Positions 7,435-12,534 of a DNA stretch of 12,534 nucleotides are shown piece by piece. The translations under genes were made by a program, and so were the position numbers. This DNA is from Candidatus Omnitrophota bacterium (GTDB lineage: Bacteria > Omnitrophota > Omnitrophia > Omnitrophales > Aquincolibacteriaceae). The stretch spans positions 1 through 12,534 of the forward strand of contig JACPXK010000024.1 in NCBI GenBank assembly GCA_016196565.1, given 5' to 3'. Under the pieces are notes generated by a model that did no database searches, was not told where the DNA came from, and saw only the letters and a list, made by a program, of their open reading frames with translations. Within the stretch, counting starts at the first letter, position 1, and every line of letters starts with the position of its first letter.

Positions 7435-8902
7435 GGGCTTTCTTTCTCAGGCAATCCTGAACCACAAGGCGGTCATCAAAGGGGATTTTTTTATCGCCGA
7501 GAATTTGATAATCCTCATGACCTTTTCCCAAAATAAAAAGGACATCACCGGGCTCGGCCATTTGAATGAGTTTTTCAATAGCTTCCCGGCGGTCGATCGT
7601 TTCGATCACCTGAGGCCCGGCAAATTTTGCCGGAGGAAGTCCTTTCTTGATGTCTTTCAAAATCATGGCGGGATCTTCCGAACGCGGATTGTCGGAAGTG
7701 AGCATCACCACATCCGACCAGCGGCAGGCCGCCTGAGTCATCAGAGGGCGTTTGGTCCGGTCACGGTCTCCCCCGCAGCCAAAAAGCGTCAGAATCCGGT
7801 GAGGATTTAATTTTTTGGCTTCACTCAAAACATTTTCAATGGCATCGGGTGTATGCGCATAATCCACAAACACCTGAAAATCTTCGCTGGTGGAAATTCT
7901 TTCGAGCCGTCCGGGGATTCCGGAAATTTCCTGCAGCGCTCCGCGAAAATCTTCGGGATCATAACCCAAGAGATCCAGTGCGCTTAAAACAGTAACTATA
8001 TTAGCGACATTGTGACGCATGGGAAGCCTTACTTGAAAGGCAACTTCACGGCCTTTGAAGCGCATCTTGAAATGGCTTCCCTGAAATGACGGAATGATAT
8101 CGGTAGCTTGATAATCCGCTCCGGATTCCAAACTAAAACTTTTTGCCTGCGGAAACTCTTCCAGCAAACGAAGGCCGTAGGAACAATCTTTGTTGATGAG
8201 CATTTGCCGCGGAGAAGGATTCTCCGAAAAGAAAAGCCGTTTGGCCTGAAAATAACTTTCCATATTTTTATGATAATCGAGATGGTCCTGAGTCAGCTGG
8301 GTAAAAACCGCGAGTTCAAACTGAAGATCATGCACGCGCCTTTGATGAAGCGCATGAGAGGAAACTTCCATCACGCAATAAGGAATATCTTCGCTTCGCA
8401 TATCGGCCAGAAGCGGAATGAGGACTTCGGCACCGGGAGTAGTGTTCGGGGCCTCTAACTTCCGGTGAGGAAGCTGATACCATAAAGTCCCGAGATAGGC
8501 GGCCCGGCTTGTTTCACTCAAGAGACGGTGTAAAAGATAGGCCATGGTAGTTTTTCCATTGGTCCCCGTCACTCCCACGAGTTTTACTTTTTCGTGGGGA
8601 TTTTGATAATAACGGTTTAAAAGTTCCGCTAAAACCGCCTGAGAATTTTTAACTCGGACGAGGGTAATATGGCGGGGAATGGGGAATTCCGGGAGTTTTT
8701 CGCAAACCAAAACTCCGGCACGGGCCATCACGGCTTGGCCTAAAAAATCATGCCCATCCATGCGTGAGCCGGGGCAGGCCACAAATACATCTCCCGACTC
8801 AATGGCCCGTGAATCCGAAGTGATTTTTTTGCAGGGCCGGTGGGCTTCCCAGTGGATTTTTTCTAAGACCGGGATTCCATGAAATAAAGTATCAAGCCTC
8901 AC
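7418..8902 (-). CDS. murE: UDP-MurNAc-L-Ala-D-Glu--2,6-diaminopimelate ligase (MurE), meso-DAP type
   Basis: MurE adds the third residue of the stem peptide in the cytoplasm. The 494-residue product carries TSDSRAIESGDVFVA (28-42), the P-loop GTNGKTT (113-119), NTTPGAEVLIPLL, EVSSHAL (179-185) with E179, TQDHLDYH, the probable carbamylated Lys221 in YFQAKRLFF, DYAHTPDA, GCGGDRDRTKRPLM, and GKGHEDYQ near the C-terminus. The DNPR motif at 404-407 is the known signature of meso-diaminopimelate selection; lysine-adding enzymes differ there. The start is GTG, overlapping the upstream gene's stop (GTGA), with a strong AAGGAG site 8 bases before it. It is the first recognised wall-synthesis gene in transcription order. 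Confidence 0.97.
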   Translation of the reverse strand: MRLDTLFHGIPVLEKIHWEAHRPCKKITSDSRAIESGDVFVACPGSRMDGHDFLGQAVMARAGVLVCEKLPEFPIPRHITLVRVKNSQAVLAELLNRYYQNPHEKVKLVGVTGTNGKTTMAYLLHRLLSETSRAAYLGTLWYQLPHRKLEAPNTTPGAEVLIPLLADMRSEDIPYCVMEVSSHALHQRRVHDLQFELAVFTQLTQDHLDYHKNMESYFQAKRLFFSENPSPRQMLINKDCSYGLRLLEEFPQAKSFSLESGADYQATDIIPSFQGSHFKMRFKGREVAFQVRLPMRHNVANIVTVLSALDLLGYDPEDFRGALQEISGIPGRLERISTSEDFQVFVDYAHTPDAIENVLSEAKKLNPHRILTLFGCGGDRDRTKRPLMTQAACRWSDVVMLTSDNPRSEDPAMILKDIKKGLPPAKFAGPQVIETIDRREAIEKLIQMAEPGDVLFILGKGHEDYQILGDKKIPFDDRLVVQDCLRKKARVFFS

Positions 8903-9384
8903 GCCGCAAGCTCCTTATCTCGTGTGCGTTCTGACATTAATGTTTCGGATTTTTTAATGCGGAACTGAAATTTCGGGCTCATGGCTTCAATCCCGTAAAT
9001 TTCCCGCATTCCCTGCTTGGTGAGTCCGAGATCGGCATAAAAAAAGTCCAGGTCAATATCCTCGATTCCCTGCGAAACCGCCCAATCTCCCAATAGTTTT
9101 ACCTTCAGGGCCTTGCCCTCCACCCGGATCCGTAAACGGGAAAACGGGAGGAAGGAAGAAAGACGGTAATGAACGTTCAGATTGCCGGATACAAGCTCCA
9201 CTTTGCCGTTCCACACAAAATGAGCACTGCGGACTTGAAAGCCGGGTATCACCAAAAAAGGTATGAAATTTCCTTCAATACGGACTTTCATATTTTGCTG
9301 AATTTTGTGATAAATCAAAACCCCGGAAAAAACAGGGAGTATCACGAGCAAAAATACTCCCAGCGCAAAATAAAAAACTTTCAT
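8899..9384 (-). CDS. Single-pass membrane protein of unknown family, coupled to murE
   Basis: I do not recognise this 161-residue protein. It begins with a single hydrophobic segment (about residues 4-25) after a two-residue N-terminal stub, and YHKIQQNMK follows it. This predicts an uncleaved anchor or signal peptide with about 135 residues outside the cytoplasm. The exported part looks rich in alternating hydrophobic strands (KVRIEGNF, VELVSGNLNVHY, LRIRVEGKALKVKLLG), recalling the repeated strands of AsmA- or LptC-like lipid-handling proteins, but this is only a resemblance. The C-terminus is charged (SERTRDKELAA). No penicillin-binding motifs and no long coiled coil are present, so it is neither FtsI nor a normal FtsL. 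The ATG overlaps the lipoprotein stop (ATGA) and its TGA overlaps the murE GTG, implying coordinated translation. An envelope role is inferred from position and topology. Confidence 0.8.
   Translation of the reverse strand: MKVFYFALGVFLLVILPVFSGVLIYHKIQQNMKVRIEGNFIPFLVIPGFQVRSAHFVWNGKVELVSGNLNVHYRLSSFLPFSRLRIRVEGKALKVKLLGDWAVSQGIEDIDLDFFYADLGLTKQGMREIYGIEAMSPKFQFRIKKSETLMSERTRDKELAA
8911..8916 (-). promoter_or_regulatory. Strong ribosome binding site of murE
   Basis: The minus strand reads AAGGAG, 8 bases before the GTG start of murE and within the last codons of the 161-residue membrane protein. It is the best-matched ribosome site among those inspected and fixes the GTG as the start. Confidence 0.7.
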
Positions 9385-9608
9385 TTCGTGGATTTAAGTT
9401 TTCTTTGATAATCCGATTGAGTACGTGTCAGGCCCCGGCGCGAGGACATCTCATCAAGCTCTTGATTCAAGCGCGCAATTTCCTGGTTCAAGGCTTGAAT
9501 GGTCGCGGCTTGCTGCTGATTCACTCTTTCCAGCTCCTTGTCTTTGGCACAACCCGTCAAACAAATCATTAACGCAAAAAGCACGACAATTATTTTTGGA
9601 ATATTCAT
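9381..9608 (-). CDS. Small coiled-coil lipoprotein, Lpp-like in layout
   Basis: This encodes 75 residues. The N-terminus has a lysine at position 5, a hydrophobic stretch (6-17) and the lipobox LTGC with Cys20, so it should be cleaved by signal peptidase II and lipidated. The mature part is 56 residues. Hydrophobic residues at I37, L40, I44, L47, L51 and M54 have 3-4 heptad spacing, preceded by L26, giving a coiled coil over about residues 26-54. The tail is basic and ends in lysine (KLKSTK). Mature length, coiled coil and C-terminal lysine resemble the E. coli murein lipoprotein Lpp, although I see no clear sequence homology. An AAAGGA ribosome site is 6 bases before the ATG. It lies three bases after the signalling gene and overlaps the next gene by four. 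Murein tethering is a hypothesis; a plain coiled-coil envelope lipoprotein is the alternative. Confidence 0.85.
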   Translation of the reverse strand: MNIPKIIVVLFALMICLTGCAKDKELERVNQQQAATIQALNQEIARLNQELDEMSSRRGLTRTQSDYQRKLKSTK

Positions 9609-9611
9609 GTT

Positions 9612-11156
9612 TTATCCTTTGGTGAGTTTTTCTGTTTCTTTTTGGGTGATTTTTATTTTTTCGTAAATATCCTTACGGCGTACCACTTTCAAAAAACACT
9701 CGACAACATGAGGATCAAATTGACTGCCGCGATTGGTTTCAATTTCCCGAATGGCTTCTTCAATGGTTTTTTGTTCTCGGTAAGTGCGTTTTGAAATCAT
9801 GGCGATGAACGAATCTACCACAGAAACAATACGGGCGCCAATCGGGATCTCTTCGGCGCGCAGTCCCTGCGGATATCCCTTGCCGTCGTAGCGTTCATGA
9901 TGATGCAAAATGATGGGAATCACGGGCTGCAGCGACGAGATCGAACGAAGAAGGCTTGCCCCGCGCATGGGAATGCGTTTGATGAGCTCAAATTCTTTTT
10001 TGGTCAGCTTGCCTTTTTTACGCCAAATCTTTTCCGGGAAAGCAAGTTCTCCGGTTTTAAGCAACATAATGGCATGCTGCAAATGCGTAATTTCCCTGCC
10101 GGAAAGTTCCAGCGCCTTTCCCACCTCGATCACAATTTCTCCAAAGATAGGAAGATGGCGGCGGTCCCCCCCGAAATTGAGTTCCAAAAGTTCATTGATG
10201 GTCTTGATGCTTCCGATCGTAAGCTGCTGGGTTTCCTCAAAAAGCTGGGCATTCTTAATGGCCACCACCGCCTGCTCGGAAAGGGATTTCAAAATTTCCA
10301 AATCGATTTTGGTGAAGGGCTGGCCGTCGATTTTATCCCATAGAATAATCACGCCAACAATGTGATCTTCAATGAATGGAACGGCAATGGACCGGCGGTC
10401 AAGGTGAAAGTCGCCGGTTTCGGCCATGCGTCCTTCCAGCCCGCGACCGATGCGGATACGATTGGTGTGAACAAAGCGTTTGCTTTCTCCGAAGGAAAAA
10501 TAAGGGAGAAGATACTGCTGCTCGGAATCCACCAATAAAATCGAACACCCTTTTGCCTTCAACACCTGGGCGCTCAAACGTCCGATACGGGGCAGGAGTT
10601 CGTTCAAACGCAGGGAAGAACTGATGACCCGGTGCACCGAATGCATGGTTGAAAGCGCCAAGGCGCGCGGATGCACGGTTTCATAAAAATTGTTCAACTC
10701 AAAATTTTTATAGGCAAGATCGACCTGGCTGGCGATGAAATAATCAAAAGGCTCGAGAAAGGTTTCTATTTTCTTTTCGGATTCTTTTAACTCGTCGAGA
10801 ATCAAAAAACCCTTGAGTTTCCCAAGATGCCGGAAAGAAAAAATAGCCCCGTTTTTCCCGAAGCTGCACCGGTAAAACATAGGAGTTTTTTGGAGGGCAT
10901 CTTCATTTTGCGAAAGCTGTTCCATATATTTATGAAGGAAGGCCTCGCAACTGGCTTGATTGGAAAGCGAGGTCCCGTAAAAGGAACAAGCGCCTTTGCG
11001 GTCCAAGCGGATCAGCCGGTTACCGTCATCTTCAATAAGAAAAAGCCATCCCAGAGGCCGCCCGAAAAGACGGCTGAAAGATTTATAACCTTCCTGCCAT
11101 TGGGGATTGGGCAGTAAAAATTTTTCGACGACGGAAAGTTTATATTTTTCTTTCAT
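9612..11156 (-). CDS. GAF plus degenerate HD-GYP signalling protein
   Basis: This 514-residue protein has no membrane segment and should be cytoplasmic. Residues 1-165 are unassigned but may be a divergent sensor domain ending in a long helix. A GAF domain covers about 183-302 (LPRIGRLSAQVLKAKGCSIL through LSEQAVVAIKNAQLFEE). The C-terminal 320-490 is an HD-GYP domain, a family that hydrolyses cyclic di-GMP. H334, HHERYDGKGYP (419-429), the Asp in VVD (D448) and the KRTYR segment are present. The metal-binding HD pair, normally in LLHDIGK, reads LLKTGEL (K367, T368), and the next ligand His, usually in MKxHP, is Ile395. Phosphodiesterase activity is therefore doubtful, and a binding or regulatory role is more likely. 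I start at the ATG at 11156; a TTG two codons upstream (11162) is possible, and neither has a good ribosome site. Confidence 0.9.
   Translation of the reverse strand: MKEKYKLSVVEKFLLPNPQWQEGYKSFSRLFGRPLGWLFLIEDDGNRLIRLDRKGACSFYGTSLSNQASCEAFLHKYMEQLSQNEDALQKTPMFYRCSFGKNGAIFSFRHLGKLKGFLILDELKESEKKIETFLEPFDYFIASQVDLAYKNFELNNFYETVHPRALALSTMHSVHRVISSSLRLNELLPRIGRLSAQVLKAKGCSILLVDSEQQYLLPYFSFGESKRFVHTNRIRIGRGLEGRMAETGDFHLDRRSIAVPFIEDHIVGVIILWDKIDGQPFTKIDLEILKSLSEQAVVAIKNAQLFEETQQLTIGSIKTINELLELNFGGDRRHLPIFGEIVIEVGKALELSGREITHLQHAIMLLKTGELAFPEKIWRKKGKLTKKEFELIKRIPMRGASLLRSISSLQPVIPIILHHHERYDGKGYPQGLRAEEIPIGARIVSVVDSFIAMISKRTYREQKTIEEAIREIETNRGSQFDPHVVECFLKVVRRKDIYEKIKITQKETEKLTKG
9615..9620 (-). promoter_or_regulatory. 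Ribosome binding site of the small lipoprotein
   Basis: The minus strand reads AAAGGA, 6 bases before the ATG at 9608-9606. It overlaps the last codons of the upstream signalling gene and supports the small ORF as a real gene. Confidence 0.55.
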
Positions 11157-11168
11157 GGCCAAATTTCA

Positions 11169-12323
11169 TCAAACACGTTCGTAGGGTTCAAAAAATCGTT
11201 TGTACTCATCCAAGGCGAACCGGTCGGTCATTCCCGAAACATAATCACAGATGGCACGGTGAATCCCCTCTTCTTTACTACGCTTCATGACTTCCGGCGG
11301 AAGCTGACTCGGTTTTTCAAGATAAGCCTTAAAAATCGCTTTAAGAAAGCGCTGGGCCTTCTCGGTCATTCGCTCGACCCGGTAATGATGATAGAGATTT
11401 TGATGCAAAAAGGCCTTTAACTCCCGGACATAAGCAGCTGTTTCCTTCGAAAATCCCACCAACGGTTTTTCCAAACTTTGCAGGTCTTTGACGCTTCGGA
11501 TATTATTTTTTTCGATCTGTCCCAGCGTATGATCGATAAGATCGAGCACGAGCCGGTTCATGATCAAACGGATGGCCAGGCGTTTGCGCTGCACCGGTCC
11601 GATTTTGGGATATTTTTTCCGGATGTATTTTGCCGCATCGTGCCACAAACGGAGCTTTTCAATCTGTTCTTCGCTTAAAAGCTCGGCGCGCAGGCCGTCA
11701 TCGAGATCATGATTATTATAAGCAATTTCATCCGCCATGTCCGCCACCCCGGCTTCCAGCGTATAAAAATGAGAACGGCGTTCTTTAAATCTCTCGGGAT
11801 GTTTTTTGATCCCTTCCCGGGTTTCAAAGGTCAAATTGAGTCCTTTGAATTCACAGTAGCTTTCCTCAAGTTTTTCCACAATACGCAAGGATTGAACATT
11901 ATGCTCAAAACCTCCGTGATCCTTCATCAGTTCCGCAAGCGCCCATTCGCCCGCGTGTCCGAAAGGACCGTGGCCAAGATCGTGCGCCAGACTCACCGTC
12001 TCCGCCAAATCTTCATTTAAACGAAGGCTGCGGGAAATGGTACGGGCAATTTGACAAGTTTCGAGGGTATGAGTGAGCCGGGTACGGTAATGATCGCCTT
12101 CATGATTGACGAAGACTTGGGTTTTATATTCGAGGCGGCGAAAGGCGGTGGAATAAACGATGCGGTCCCGGTCACGCTGGAAAGCGGTTCTTAGATCATG
12201 CTCTTTTTCGGGGTATTCGCGGCCGCGGGACTCAGCACTTTTAGCGGCGTAAGGAGCGAGACAGATATCCTCTTGTTTTTGATAAGCAAGCCGTGTGACT
12301 TTGACTCCTTGTTCAGCGCTCAT
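11169..12323 (-). CDS. Deoxyguanosinetriphosphate triphosphohydrolase-like HD protein
   Basis: This 384-residue protein belongs to the HD-domain dNTP triphosphohydrolase family, which cleaves dNTPs to deoxynucleosides and triphosphate and so affects dNTP pools. It starts with the family's [18 protein letters not shown] block (22-39), followed by [20 protein letters not shown] and the [20 protein letters not shown] segment. The HD metal ligands are intact: H85, H114 and D115 in [15 protein letters not shown], and probably D198 in MADEIAY. FEHN (139-142) and HDLDDGL are also family marks. The ATG overlaps the HIT gene's stop region by 11 bases, and the gene ends 12 bases before the ATG of the signalling gene. 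True substrate cannot be told from sequence, so I give no dgt symbol. Confidence 0.93.
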   Translation of the reverse strand: MSAEQGVKVTRLAYQKQEDICLAPYAAKSAESRGREYPEKEHDLRTAFQRDRDRIVYSTAFRRLEYKTQVFVNHEGDHYRTRLTHTLETCQIARTISRSLRLNEDLAETVSLAHDLGHGPFGHAGEWALAELMKDHGGFEHNVQSLRIVEKLEESYCEFKGLNLTFETREGIKKHPERFKERRSHFYTLEAGVADMADEIAYNNHDLDDGLRAELLSEEQIEKLRLWHDAAKYIRKKYPKIGPVQRKRLAIRLIMNRLVLDLIDHTLGQIEKNNIRSVKDLQSLEKPLVGFSKETAAYVRELKAFLHQNLYHHYRVERMTEKAQRFLKAIFKAYLEKPSQLPPEVMKRSKEEGIHRAICDYVSGMTDRFALDEYKRFFEPYERV

Positions 12324-12534
12324 GCAAAGCTTTTTGGGAAGATTTTTTTGGTCCTAGTTTTTTCACCAGCGTTTCATAAATAGAGTTCAGGGATTCGGAA
12401 ATCACTTTGGTTCCGCCGATCACCGGCATAAAATTCGCGTCCCCCACCCAACGGGGCACAATATGAAGATGCAAATGATGCGGTACACCGGCCCCGCCGA
12501 CTTTTCCCATATTGATGCCGACATTAAAACCATG
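12313..12534 (-). CDS. HIT-family nucleotide hydrolase/transferase, C-terminal fragment
   Basis: Only the last 73 residues are in the window; the gene continues past the edge, and the frame is open to base 12534. It reads GFNVGIN, then the histidine triad HLHLHIV (codons at 12477-12457; pattern H-x-H-x-H-x-x), then [19 protein letters not shown]. The PRW-GD-NFMP tail is typical of the Fhit/AP4A-phosphorylase-like branch of bacterial HIT proteins, which act on dinucleoside polyphosphates or related nucleotides with the central histidine as nucleophile. Its C-terminus is short and basic ([14 protein letters not shown]). The last 11 bases overlap the dGTPase-like gene. An internal ATG at 12510 is not the start, because the conserved GFNVGIN segment lies upstream of it in frame. 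Confidence 0.93.
   Translation of the reverse strand, partial: HGFNVGINMGKVGGAGVPHHLHLHIVPRWVGDANFMPVIGGTKVISESLNSIYETLVKKLGPKKSSQKALHER

Noticed and set aside
8899..9384. The 161-residue protein as FtsL or a shortened FtsI
   Set aside because: It has no leucine-rich coiled coil after the membrane segment and no penicillin-binding motifs. Only the position matches.
11157..11162. TTG start for the signalling protein, two codons before the ATG
   Set aside because: It adds only Met-Ala, has no ribosome site, and the ATG is the simpler choice. It cannot be excluded.
1..12534. CRISPR arrays, tRNA or rRNA genes, insertion sequences, attachment sites
   Set aside because: No regularly spaced repeats, RNA-like sequences or transposase frames are visible; nearly every base is within a conserved or well-supported coding frame.

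Overview
The window is a 12.5-kb, gene-dense block in which all 13 supported genes lie on the minus strand, so transcription runs from high to low coordinates. Nothing supports a gene on the plus strand. Neighbouring genes overlap or abut almost everywhere, and by my count only about 19 bases are non-coding. No internal promoter, terminator, RNA gene, mobile element or CRISPR array is visible.

In transcription order, the upstream third (about 9.4-12.5 kb) holds the C-terminal part of a HIT-family nucleotide hydrolase or transferase, a dGTPase-like HD phosphohydrolase, a GAF plus HD-GYP signalling protein whose HD metal-binding pair is missing, a 75-residue coiled-coil lipoprotein ending in lysine, and a 161-residue single-pass membrane protein of unknown family. 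From about 8.9 kb down to 1 the window is a classical division and cell wall (dcw) cluster in the order murE-murF-mraY-murD-ftsW-murG-murC-murB, with murB cut by the window edge. These genes make UDP-MurNAc-pentapeptide (MurB, C, D, E, F), load it on undecaprenyl phosphate (MraY), add GlcNAc (MurG) and polymerise septal glycan (FtsW). The DNPR motif in MurE predicts meso-diaminopimelate peptidoglycan.

The organism is a bacterium. The lipoprotein, the DAP-type wall and the gene order fit a diderm. Overall style suggests an uncultivated lineage such as Omnitrophota or another PVC-related or candidate phylum, but this is an impression from protein style, not proof. The section just upstream of murE is the unusual part: where many bacteria carry mraZ-rsmH-ftsL-ftsI, this genome has the signalling protein, the Lpp-like lipoprotein and the unknown bitopic protein, all translationally coupled to murE. 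The best candidates for undescribed biology are the catalytically degenerate HD-GYP protein and the two small envelope proteins that follow it.
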